Assembly (NCBI GenBank): GCA_029339505.1
Contig: JAQISU010000155.1
Coordinates: forward strand, 18,184,001 to 18,248,000
Origin: Unio delphinus
Taxonomy: Eukaryota; Mollusca; Bivalvia; Unionida; Unionidae
Direction of reading: 5' to 3'
Length of the DNA stretch: 64,000 nt
A model generated the notes under the pieces. That model was not told the DNA's origin and made no database searches. It was given only the letters and a program-made list of their open reading frames with translations. Below, one piece after another: positions 24,329-36,500 of this stretch; position 1 is the first letter of the stretch, and every line of letters begins with the position of its first letter. Both the position numbers and the translations under genes were made by a program.

Positions 24329-24506
24329 CAGTGGAACCTGTCTTGAAAGACCATCCCTTCTGCCAAAACATAATGGTCTCTCATGACAGGTGGTCTGTCA
24401 TAACAGGTCATAACACTATATAATCAATAAATCTGTACACGGAGAACCTGGTCTCTCAAGACAGGTGGTCTCTCATAGCAGTGGTCTCTCAAGACAGGTT
24501 TTACTG
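24329..24506. mobile_element. pogo/mariner-like MITE, 178 bp
   Basis: Ends CAGTGGAACCTGTCTTGAAA and its inverted partner (rc CAGTAAAACCTGTCTTGAGA) are flanked by TA on both sides, as in Tc1/mariner-pogo elements. The interior is made of repeats of GGTCTCTCA..GACAGGT. No coding capacity. Confidence 0.75.
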
Positions 24507-25552
24507 TACAAGAATTGTCCAAATTCAGTGTTTGCCAATCTGAGAAAAGTGTCGGAACTAATGTATACCAATCTGAGAGTAGTATCTTTTCCAGGGTTTA
24601 CCAATCTGAGAATGATGTCAAATTTTCAGTCTTTACCAAACCTTAAATAGTTTCAAATTCAGTGTTTCCCAGTCTGAGAATAGTTTCTAAAAAGGTGAAA
24701 GTGATATTTCTATCCATCTGGGAGAGGTTTTCAACAAATATTCTGGAAATGATACTTAGTGCATGAAATAGATTAACACAAACCGTTTACATTTTCCTAT
24801 ACATTGCATGGAAAGAGGAGAGGCATTTATATTAGTAGATACCTCTTTTGGATGCCTGCATGCATCACCAGCATAAATGTTGCATATGACATAACATTCC
24901 TCTATCATACTAATACTATACTAGGTCAACAGAGTGAATTCACTGTAAACAAGCTGAACTTTGTTGAAAAGGGGGGGGGGGCATATTACAATGGACATAA
25001 ATAAACCACCTGTTTACATAATCCATATACACTGCTGATTAAGGATTATTTACAATTGTAATTTTGAAAATAGCTATCTGTTGTTTCAGAAATAGATATT
25101 TCTTTTCAAATCATTTCTCGAACATTGTGGGTTTATAGTATTCCCAGCAACATATTTCTTGGTTTATATTGCATAATGATGTTGACTCAACTGTATTGGC
25201 ACATAATTTGTTGGCAGGTCTGGATCTAGGCTAATCACAGTTGGGTGTCATAAATGGGTAAATATGGTAGTAAAAAGAAAGATGCCAGAAACTTTTTGGA
25301 GCAATTTCCTAACCTCCTGGAGTATGGAAATTAGATAGGTGGCATTTCTTTTATTTTTGTCATGGAAACCCATAAAACCTAGAAACTCATCGATTTTATT
25401 AACATTTTCAACCTCAAACAGGCAGTTAGTGCAACTTATTCATAAACACAGTCACATTTTGACTGGATTCTTCATAGACTTTACAAAAATATTCTAGTCT
25501 TCATTGGTGTCCCAAGATTTTGCATCAGATCAAATCTGTGTCGTATGTATCA

Positions 25553-26574
25553 CAGACCTGCCAACCCTACTGAAAAGATCGAGAAAATCTTAATTTATAA
25601 ACCTATCTCCTGATTTCCTAATTTTTAAGGGGAAAAAAAAAATCACAATTTTTCAACTCCCAGTGGGAAAAAAAATGTATTTTTTTTATAATACATAAAC
25701 ATCATTTTCAGTTTCCTCATTTCTGTTTCTAATGCGTCTGGTATGTTTCTTCATACTTTATCATATCCTGCTTAATTTCTGGCTTTCATTCCCCAATACA
25801 AAGAGATTGTCTCACATTGTGGTTCTGTTCATCCAACTCCATCAGCAAATCTCAGCATCATAATGGACAAGTTTTTCAGTAAGAAGCAAAAAGAAGAAAA
25901 GGAAGTAACATGACTTTTCATCAGCCAAGAAAAATAAATGGAATCAAAACTATAGGAGTCATTGGGAGAAGCAGTTTGCTTTCATTCATCCATCGACTCG
26001 CAAGGCCTATCATATTTTCTGCCACTGATGATTGGCTCTTTCCACATTCAATTCTGCATCAGTGTTGATTCCTTCCATTTGGTTGGAGAAAAATGCCAGG
26101 TTCTTAATCGATACTATAGATTGTTTAGACACATCTCCAATGCTTGATGAATAACTAAGTCACCCTTTAGTGGGTTATGCACAGGAAGGAAAAAAGGATG
26201 GATCTGGCCAACTGTTGTTTCCAAAATCATGGAAGAGTAATGCTATCAATCATTTCAATACTGCACAGCAACAGCAATGCTGAAAGAGCATTCTCAATGG
26301 TGAGAAAAAACAGAACCAGCCAAAGAGCATCAGCATCAACCCTGGAAGCTATTCTTTAGCAAATTTGGCACCCAAGGACAAATAAATAAACTTTGGCAGA
26401 AATGCAAATCTGCAACATACAATGGACTGGAATAACAAAAGTAGATAGACATCTCTATCATGATATATACACCTTACTCTTATACCTCCTGATTATTTAC
26501 CCTGCCTCCTGAATTTTAAAGGCGATTTGGGGACAAATACCTGATCTTGATATTTTTCAATGTTGGCAGGTCTG
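25553..26574 (+). mobile_element. Internally deleted hAT-like element
   Basis: Ends are inverted: CAGACCTGCCAAC at 25553 and GTTGGCAGGTCTG ending at 26574. Flanks share GTATCA on both sides (25547-25552, 26575-26580). Inside are a short N-terminal piece starting MDKFFSKKQKEEKE (about 25863) that stops early, and a C-terminal piece ILHSNSNAERAFSMVRKNRT (about 26255-26315) typical of the hAT dimerisation domain. The catalytic core is missing, so this is a non-autonomous deletion derivative of a hAT family different from the one at 58771. Confidence 0.78.
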
Positions 26575-26699
26575 GTATCAGTCCCTTGCGTTCCATCTGT
26601 TTGCTATTAAGAGTAACCTCCTTATGAATACAAGAACACAACTAATTCATAATATCCTAACCAACCCAACAATTTCACTACCTCCTGCAGCAGAATGTA

Positions 26700-29030
26700 T
26701 AAAACATGACAAGTGCTTGCATTTATTGCTTGACTAACATGCCCCAGTGACCAAGTGCAGGGTATCAGTTCACAAGTGTTCTCCATGGTTGTGTTAGGGA
26801 CCAGTTTGGCACTGCTAATAGAGAATACCATATAGCTAAGAAAATATGACTTTTCACCATCCTCACTTTTCATAATCAGATACATGAAGCTCCTTAGAAG
26901 AATGTCACATAGTTCAAGCAGCAAAATCAGACCACTGACTACATAACTACGATCAATGAAAGTTCCAAACAGCTATTCAAGATAACAAACAAGCTCATGT
27001 CAAGGAATAAATGTATGCCACTTCCAACGACCTCTCTGGTGAAATGTCTGGACCTGTTTGCAAATTTCTTTGATGACAAATTTCAATACATAAGAGATAA
27101 GCTTGATAAAATTTCAACTAACTCATCTTCATAGAATATACATGATAAACTTAAACAGCATTTGAACTTATCTCGGTGTATACATGCAGCTGTGATATGT
27201 GCCGCAAAATCATGTAAACTCAATTCATTTTGAATATCACTGATTCTTGAGTGCTTAGACTGAATACTGCCTTCACAAACCAATGTTATCAATGCTTCTC
27301 TCTCATCTGGGGAAATCACACCATTTATCAAAACTGCCGTTGTGAAGCCTTTTGAAGAAACTGACACTTGACTGTAATGAGTTCAAGAACCACAGCCTTG
27401 TTTATAACCTCTCATCCATGTCATAGAACATAGAAAAATTTGTTCTATCCCAAAACTAGTATCTCATTAGAACTTCAATAATCTTTTTATTAGTATTGTA
27501 CAGTCTGCATATTGCCCCTGCCAAAATACTGAAATTGCCCTTATGAGAGTCGTTAACGGCCTCTCTGCTTTGGATAGTAGAAAAATTAGTCCTCAACCTA
27601 TCTGCAGCATTTGACCATAATATATTACTTCATTGTCTCCAGCATGTACTTGGTATTCACAATGCAACCTTATCATGGTTCAAGTTCTACTTAGTCAACA
27701 GGACACAAATTGTGTCTGTAAATGAAAAACTTTCCAGTTGATCTGATCTATGTTTTAGTGTTACACAGGGCTCTGTTCTTGGCTCCATTCTCTTCATTCT
27801 ATGCACTCAGCCGGTCTCAATTATCATAGATCAACATCCCATGTCTCACCAAGTGTGGGGCCTCAAGTGGTCTAAAGCACTCTCCATTACAGATCACTGC
27901 CACTCACCTGTCTGCGTGGGTTCAAGTCACGATTCGGCCAATGTGGGTATGTGAGAAAGCTTGCCAGTAGATTTTTGTGGGTTGGTGGTTCATTCCAGGG
28001 TTTTTCCCAGGTTCTTCCTCTACCATTAATACTGGCCGCCATGTATTGCCTATCATGAACTGAAAAAATGGCATTAAACCCAATAACTACAACAACAACA
28101 ACTCACTAAGTGTGAGCTGATGTCACTCAATTATACAAATCTAGCTTGTACCCAACTAAAGTTGAGACCACCATCCAAGGAATAGAAAGGTCCAATGCGA
28201 AGTCAAGGATGACATATAACAAAATGCAGATGAATGATGATTAAACAAGCCATCCTAATCACCACACAAAAACTTTCTCATTCACTTGTCTATCTCAAAG
28301 AGTACATATCAGCAACGTCCATATTAAATTTACAGTCAGTATGAAATCTCTCTTGACAGTATGCTCTCAATACATGAACATTAAACGAATATGTGCAAAG
28401 CTGCAAATGTGGAGTCGAGATGCATCAGTTCCATTTGCACTTTTCATTTGGTTGATGCCACTAAAACACTTGTATGTTCTTGTACTTATGATATTGAACT
28501 ATTTTAAGTCACTTCTATCTGATTTGTCGCAGTATCTACTACAGACGCTCCAAAACATGGCTGCTCATGTCATCATTTGAATCCAACTAACTGTGCACAC
28601 CTCCTCCTGCTCTGTAACCTGTGGCTATCCGTTTGATTAAAATTCAAACTCATCTGCTCACTATGCTCCCTTTTGTTCATTGGCTCTAGTCCAGTATACC
28701 TATCTGACCCTACAAATCTGTTAATTTACACTCTGCTTCCAATAATCTTATTCTAACAGTTTCCATTGCTAAAATGAAGTCATGCAGATGTTCTTTTGCA
28801 TACCAGGGCCCTGCTACATAGAATCAATTGCCCATTAATCTTTGATACAAGGATACTGTGTTCTCATTCTAGAGCCTTCTTAAAACACCTATTTCAACTA
28901 TAAGAACACAATGACTTATAATGTTGTTTTGTAATTCATGGTGTTTCTTTTTGTAATCTTTTTGTTTATGCATTTATGTTCTATCTAATATCGAAAATCG
29001 CTTAGGCATTGTACTAAATCAACATCATTG
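26700..29030 (+). mobile_element. CR1/L2-like LINE remnant, 5'-truncated
   Basis: Reverse-transcriptase landmarks appear in order but in several frames with stops: 'KQLFKITNKLMSRNK' and 'FANFFDDKFQYIRDKLDK' (about 26965-27110), 'NLSAAFDHNILLHCLQHVL' (about 27594), 'SWFKFYLVNRTQIVSVNEKL', 'VTQGSVLGSILFILCT' (27760), then after a SINE insertion '(stop)ADVTQLYKS' in place of YADD (about 28110), and 'LLSDLSQYLLQTLQNMAA' (28500-28565). The endonuclease half is absent. The 3' end is about 29030. It is dead, with a mutated catalytic motif. Confidence 0.85.
27858..28101 (+). mobile_element. tRNA-derived SINE (type 1), inserted in the LINE
   Basis: A tRNA-like head (box B GGGTTCAAGTC) is followed by a conserved body (CCATTAATACTGGCCGCCAT) and the tail GAAAAAATGGCATTAAACCC plus (CAA)n. 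A 13-bp target duplication CTCACCAAGTGTG / CTCACTAAGTGTG flanks it (27845-27857, 28102-28114). Confidence 0.88.
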
Positions 29031-29687
29031 TTATCTGATGGATGGAAAACAAGAACTTTTCTGTGGAAACAAAATTGGTAAGAGAGACTGACAGCATCAT
29101 ACCACAATACACTCCACTTTATGGTCGGCATATGAAAATAATAAATTTCATCAATAGGTGACAACTGGATCAGAAAAGTGCTTTCCTGTGTCCAATTAAT
29201 ATCTTATTGGTGTAACTGATAAAACTGATTAACTAATTAATGGCCAGTGTGCATGTTGCAAGCTGACAGAAAAAAGAAAAAAGTATGTATTCACATAAAA
29301 GTTTTATTTACTGATAAAATGTATGAAATTAGATTTCAGGGGACCCATTCAGACTGTATACCCATGCCATTCCACTGCTGTACATGAAAGATGAAATTGG
29401 TATTCAGCAACAGTACTGAATCTATTCCTAGTTGTAGTTTTGTACGAGGAATGTAGTGTTTGTTCTCATCAAGCCTGTCTATTTTTAAAAATATTTTGTT
29501 GAACCACCTTCCAGCAGGGGTAGCTACACTGATTTCTGTTGGCTAAAAAAATAATTTGGGGCAACAGTATCTGTTCAACATTGGTATGCAATCTCAATGT
29601 GCCCAATAGAGATGATATTAGTGTTGTACCATAAGTTTTAACAACATGACATTTAGTCAATGAAAATGACCAAACTCTATGTTGTTT
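29031..29687 (-). other. CNOT2 3' UTR with candidate poly(A) signal
   Basis: No gene is visible downstream of the CNOT2 stop. The first convincing AATAAA on the - strand is at 29303-29308, giving a predicted 3' UTR of about 400 nt. The exact cleavage site is not determinable here. Confidence 0.45.
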
Positions 29688-29925
29688 TTAATGAGCTGAA
29701 ATTGGCTGATTTGGGTTGTGATGTAATGTTGGCGGCAACGAAGGCTTGTCTTCTAACTTGTCATACTCCAGATAGAATTCTTTTGCCACCTTCCTCCAAT
29801 TCTGAGCATCAAAGAAATAATAAGTTCCTCGTTCATATGTGTTTGTTTTTACAATTGGCTCCACACCTGGTGCCCTTGTTATCCACACCCTGTCATCTTT
29901 GTGATACCTCCAGTCACGACTGTAC
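29688..29925 (-). CDS. CNOT2: CNOT2 last exon, end of NOT box
   Basis: This exon encodes 'YSRDWRYHKDDRVWITRAPG', KTNTYERGTYYFFD, 'NWRKVAKEFYLEYDKLED' and ends QPISAH before the stop. It is the most conserved CNOT2 segment. The acceptor at cgtag (AG at 29927-29926) completes a Leu codon with the previous exon, giving ELYSRDW against vertebrate ELFNRDW. A nearer AG at 29921-29920 would break the phase. Confidence 0.97.
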
Positions 29926-32900
29926 CTACGAATAAATATTGTACTTGATCTTAGAACATACTCAGAAACATAGGGCTGAAGTATTCTATTCTGCTAATGT
30001 ACTTAAGATAGCGTCCTATAGTCCCTTATTTGCCACAAAATGATATGGTATAGGAAAAAAAGGGCTCTGAGTAATACGTTTACATCCATGTCTTTGCCAA
30101 AATTACACAAGTTCAGATTTGTAACAACAGATGATATGACTGACAGCGATTCCTTAACATGATAAATACAAATATTCAAAGTCCTTCTATGTGATCCAAG
30201 TATACATATTACAAACCAAATATTATCAAATAGTCTAGATATTCACAAAATTAAGAAAATTATAGATGAGAGAAATATGCATGAATAAGGAGATCATGTC
30301 TACAGAATGATGTTGTTTAGAGGTCTGGATAAGCTGAAAAAGTGTTATCTCCAAAATTCCATGATGAAAACAGAAACTTAAAAAACATTATTAAAAAGAA
30401 ATGATCAATGTTTCCATTGTTCATTCTTTTCCCAATTTTAACCCGATAGTATTGGCCTGGATCTGCCTGTACAAAATTGCACTGTAAATAAGTATTTCCA
30501 TTATCCATTCTATTAATACTTTTAACCCAAACAGTGTCAATATGGATTTGCATTCTACATATAATTTTTACCAGTGCTGACTTTGATCTACAGATACAAA
30601 ATGTGGTCCGATCAATGTCTACGTTATTCTAATTACAATTTTAATCAAAGTGTTGACTTGGATCTACCAGTACAAATATGATCAAAGTCTATGTTGTTCT
30701 CTATAATCATGATTTTATCCAGTGTTGACTCTGATTTACTAGTACAAAATGAGGTCACAGATCAATATCTACCTTTACTAGTACAAAATGAGGTCACAGA
30801 TCAATATCTACCTTGTTCTTTCTCTTCATGATTTTAACCAAACAGTGTTGACCCATATCTGCTGATGCTAAATGTGGTTACAGATCATTTTCTACCTTGT
30901 TCTTTCTACTTGTGATTTTAATCAAACAGTACTGATTTAAATCAACTGGTACTAAATCTGGTCATAAATTGGTGACTACCATGTTTTACAACTCTTGTTT
31001 TTATCCAAACTGTGCTGACCCTTATGTTCCAACACATGTAAAATAAGGGTCAAAGGTGTTTATATATGCATTATACATGACTTATTATATCTCTCAACTA
31101 AACCCACATCTTTATTTATAGTAATCACTGCTTATAACATAACTGAGTAGTGACTTACAACTCAGCAGCTGCAGCCAGTTGGAGCACATCTCCACCATTC
31201 ATATAGAACAAGAAAAACAACAAGTCCTCTGTGTATCGGTTCAGCTTGATAGGTGCAAGCTGTGGAAAGTGAAGACAAAAATTATTAAATTCTCTTCCAT
31301 TTATACATGTACCAGTAACCTCTAATAATATGAGTAAATGAATGAAGAGAATTCATATTATAGGATTTGAAAATAAATTCAAATAGATTCATGACAATTC
31401 TCCTCTTGAGAAAAACTGTTGCCATTATACTGGATAAAGCATTTTAAGACTAGACTGAATCACAATTTATCATGCTAAAAAGTACCCTGAATTGTATATT
31501 ATATGCTAACCCCATGTTTTATATTAATAGTCCTATACGTGTAAATTAGTAGATCGTTATTTACTTGAGAGATTGTATCAATGACCTTGACTTTATAAAC
31601 CTACTATGCAGAAACCATTATTTTCTTATTAGATTTACCATGACTGTGACCTTGGATCTTTGAACTTTGAAATATATGGGTTTTTTCTTGACTACCTTAA
31701 GAGCAAATCATCCACAAAGCTAAGTCAAGGAAATTACTGTTGAACAAATGTTCAAACGGATTTGGCCAATGTGGGTATGTGAGAAAGCTTGCCAGTAGCT
31801 TCTCGTGGGTCAGTGATTCTTTCCGGGTTCTTCCTCCACCATTAATACTGGCCGCCATGTATTGCCTATATTGTGCTGAAAAATGGCGTTAAACAAAAAA
31901 AAACAACAACAAACAAACAAAAAATAATCTTGGCCTTTGACCTTCCAACCCCCAAAATCATTAGGCATCTTCTGTACCATAAGTACAAAACCTCCAAACT
32001 TTCATCTAGGTTGGTCAGGAATTAAAGTTCTCCATTTGTCTTTTATATAGTGACTTTGACCACTGACCCAAAGTCAATAGGGATCTTTCTTACTGAAACT
32101 GTAAAGCATATTCATACATTGGTAAAAGTACATGATTAAAAACTTTTTAAAAAATTGTTGCAAAAAAACATTTTTTATTTTTGGGCAACTGTCTCCTGAC
32201 TTTTCAATTCTAAATCTGATAGCTTTCTAAGCCCAAGTGAAAACCATCCACAAAGTCTGGTCCAAGTCTGTGAGGTAGAACTATTATTATTATGTTTTTA
32301 ATCAGCAACTTTGATCTTTAACCTGATTCTAAACTTTATAGGCTTCTTACCCTAAAAGCAAGAAACTTACAAAGTTTAGTAATGGTGAAGACTTCTAGTT
32401 ACTGTGTGAAATTGAAATAGGGAACCGTGAGTTGTTGTTGTTGTTGCTGTTGTAGGGTTTAACGCCATTTTTCAGCACATGATAATACATGGTGGCCAGT
32501 ATTATTGGTGCAGGAAGAACCTGGGAAAACCTACCGAAAGAACCACCGACCACAAGAAGCTACTGGCAAGCTTTCTCACCTAACTACATAAGCTGAATCT
32601 TAGACTCAAACCCATGCAGACAGAGGTGAGATGGCAGTGATCCGTAAAGGCTAGTGCTTTAGACCACTCGGCCACTCAGGGACCCCAGGGAACAGTGAGA
32701 ATGATGGATAGATGTACATTAAAACAATATCTTTAGTACTAGTATGTGTTTTCTAGGAAAATCTGTCAACACTATTTTATCTGACCTAATTTGGCATACA
32801 GTGACTACACTCTTGTGTGACAGCGGTATTTATGGGTATGACTTATTTGACTGGATCTAGTGACTTGTGCCTTTCATGTTCCAGTCAGTTACTAATCACT

Positions 32901-33489
32901 AATCCAGTTCCATAGTTGGGACCATGAAATACTGAAACCAACTTCAAAGAAATCATTGTACAATATGTATAGACAAGGATCCATCTGGTGAAAGGAAAGA
33001 AAGTAAATATATAGTGTTTATACATGTAAATGCTACTATGTATAGATGTGCATTTGTAGATAAACAAGTTCCCTTGTATGAGGGCCTCAAGTCAGATTAG
33101 TTTTCAGTGTGTTACCCTCTTTAAATAAAGTCATTACCTTTACTATTATTATTATTATAACAGCTGTGCACATTAAACCACTGAAACAATTTCATAGTGA
33201 ATTAAAAGAGCTCTCCATATTGCTGATAGACAAATCATGTATGTTATTAACCAAATCAGTAAACTTTTAAATTTAAACCATTAAATTATGGTGAAATCAT
33301 GTGTACAAGCAGCGAAGGAAGCCATAAAAAATATACCTAAATATCATCCCCTATTCTCCATCCCCTTCCACCCCTTAATACACATTCAGGATCTCAAACC
33401 TGCAATTCAGTTACTGGTCATAATACACAAAGTCAAACATAATCCTCCTTCAACTGACATGGTGACAGGTTACAAGAAAGGTGCGTGTG

Positions 33490-33547
<58 letters not shown>

Positions 33548-36500
33548 ACACACACAAGATCTCTCACCCATGCACCCTCCTTCCACACAAGTTGAATACA
33601 AGATTGGATACCCTTGTTGTCATCTACCACTCCTCCGTAAGCATAATGCTAAATATGATCCCCTTCCCACAATTTGTTTGGATGAAATTCAGATTATAAT
33701 TTCAAATGCAATCAGAGAGTGGGTGATTGTACTTCTATTTATCACAGTATGCAAGTCATCATGATGTTCTGCAAACTATTATCAGGTAAAATGACCTTAG
33801 TAGTAAAGACTTTCAACAATTTGTGGAATAAATTATAAAGTCTTATGTTAAAAAATATTAGGATAAACAAAAGAGTGATAATCCAATAATGAAACTAAAG
33901 TCTACATGTTTTATCAGGTGTTCCAGTTGCAAATCCTAACTCAATCCAAAACAGTTCTTACCAAATCAAGCATTTTTGCTGAGTACAGAATCAGTGGAAT
34001 ATCTTTCAATTCAAAGTGGCAATACTAACCTTGTCTCTGATGAAAATATTGGTTAGGTATTCTGCAGGCACATGAAAATCTGAAATTAAAGAAATTTTAT
34101 AAAAATTCCAGAATAAACTTTTATATCAAGAAAGGCATCAAAATAAATGACAAAAACAGTTAAAACATTTAATTTTAAAATTAAACCATAGGTCTATGTT
34201 AGACATATATCTGAAAATGGCTTAAGCGGGACAATTTTTAAAAAATATTAATGTAAGATACCATGCAATTGAGTTAAAAAACCTTTTAGAATTTTTTTTT
34301 AAAAACTGATGAATTCTATTTTTTTGCACCTTGGAAGAAAGGGCCCAGAACATGGCTTGTCCATTTAAAATTACAGTGCTATCTTCCAGACATTTACATG
34401 TGTCTCACAATTATCCATTCACCATGAATCAGCTTGATTTTGTTGGATTTTAATGTCCACTAATTCAGCACACTGATCGTCAAAAATGGCATCTTCCTTT
34501 CCACAGATGGTTTCCATGTCATATTTAGCATATTAGCTGTGGAAGCATGAATTAATTTTTCATTGTAGTCTTTATTTATCATCCAATCTAGGGGTTGAAA
34601 ACATTACATACAGGTGGAAGGTTATTTTGTTGTTGTTGTTGTTGGGTTTATCGCTATTTTTCAGCACACCATAGGCTATACATGGCAGCCGGTGTATTAA
34701 TGGTAGAGGAAGAACCCAGGAAACTCCTGGAAAGAACCACTGACCCACGAGAAGCCACTGGCAAGCTTTCTCACATACCCACACTGGCCAAATCTGAGAC
34801 TCGAACCCATGCAGACAGAGGTGAGATGGCAGTGATCCGCAATGGAGAGTGCTTTAGACCACTCTGGGTACCCAAAGGTTATTTTGTTTGTTTGATTAGA
34901 ATTTTTAATGTAGCTTTAACAATTTTTTAGTCATATCGCTACAATGTCTGCAGTGAGACAGTTTATAGTGATGTCTAGCATTGGGGCATTATGCCGCAGA
35001 CATGTATCATGATGTCCCACCCAATCACATTATCCTGACACCAGGCCAACCAGTCCAACACCAAACTCTTAATGCTGAGCGTCAAGCGAGGCAGCTATTA
35101 GTACCATTTTTGTAAGTCTTTGGTATGACTCGGCCGGGGATTGAACCCATGACATCCCGCTTCTGCAGCAGAGACTATAACCACTAGACCACCAGAGTGG
35201 TTAGGTGGAAGGTTAATACAAAGGAATGATTCCATTGTTTTTCAATTAATTTAGCATCTTAGCTCTGAACACATCAAATACTGATGTTACCTGCTAAATG
35301 CATTGAGCAAGAGGTAGCATGTTATGTGCTTTGATCATATGTGGAATGATAACCTTATCCAAACTCTGATCCTCGTAAGCCACTAGCCACTATATAAATG
35401 CTATGGTTGTTAGAAATAGGTGCAACTTTACAGTTCTAAGTACGACTTCATATACAAGTGTTTTAATAACCAATTAGCTTAGAGTTGTTGGCTGTGCTGG
35501 TTCCCTTTGATGTCAAGCATGCTGATGTTTGTAGTAGTATTGTTTTACCTACTAAAGCAATTAATGTTTGCTGTCAGTATAGTTATGTTCTTTTGTATTC
35601 TATATTTTACATCTTGAGGTAAATCCATGAAATTGAATGCCTACAAACTTACAAATTTTGAGAGGTAAATCCACCAATGTAAGTAAGTACACATAAAAGT
35701 ATTTTTGAGATACATGAAAATAAATGAAAGGAATTACTTAACACAAATGTTAATACTTAATTGAGAAAATAACAAAAAGTACTAGTATTTCTGTTGGCAA
35801 CAAAATTGTATAGACAAGAAAACATAACTGCTTCATTTATACTACCACACTTATGTCACTCCACAAAGAAATAAGCATAAGTAAGTTTAAAACTTATAAT
35901 GGGTGGACTGCTTTAAATTTATTCACCTAATGATGAAAAATTTAATTATAAATTTATAATGTCATGTTTGATAAATATTTCAATAATGGTATACTAAATA
36001 GCATTTTAATGTCTTTTATTTTGTTTTAAGTATATAATATCTGGCCAATGTTATAATCAACACAACATCACAGTACAATTACCTATATCTTGCGGCCTGC
36101 ATGGCATATCTACCCATGGAGACTGAAATGTGCTGTACAGGTTTCTGTAATGGAAAAAGATTAATGGTAAAAATAATCTGAAGATTGATCAGGAGATATA
36201 TGAAGTAGGCGCAGATCCAAGACCCCTGACAAATAGTTAAAACATCACCACCACCTCCATATGACACGCCTAAGCAATTCCTGTATCCATTCCATATCCA
36301 TAGATGCCAACATATACTGATGTGAAATGGGAATGTCATATATTTAAAAAAATTATAACCTAAAATTGAAATTCTTAAATTTTTTATCCTAACAATTTAT
36401 TTTGAGCATGAAATCTATTTAACTTATTTAACTGATTAGCTGAAATGTGCTTCAAACCATGATCTTTCATACAATGTGACATGTTCCATTATAAAAAGAC

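Noticed and set aside
27083..27367. 94-codon - strand open frame
   Set aside because: It is antisense to the LINE reverse-transcriptase region and its residues match nothing known.
33288..33764. 158-codon open frame
   Set aside because: A third of it is Tyr-Ile repeats from a (TA)n microsatellite; no splice-aware or family support.
35130..35202. Functional tRNA gene on the - strand
   Set aside because: Boxes A and B are good, but the cloverleaf does not close properly and the sequence continues into a SINE body with target duplications.
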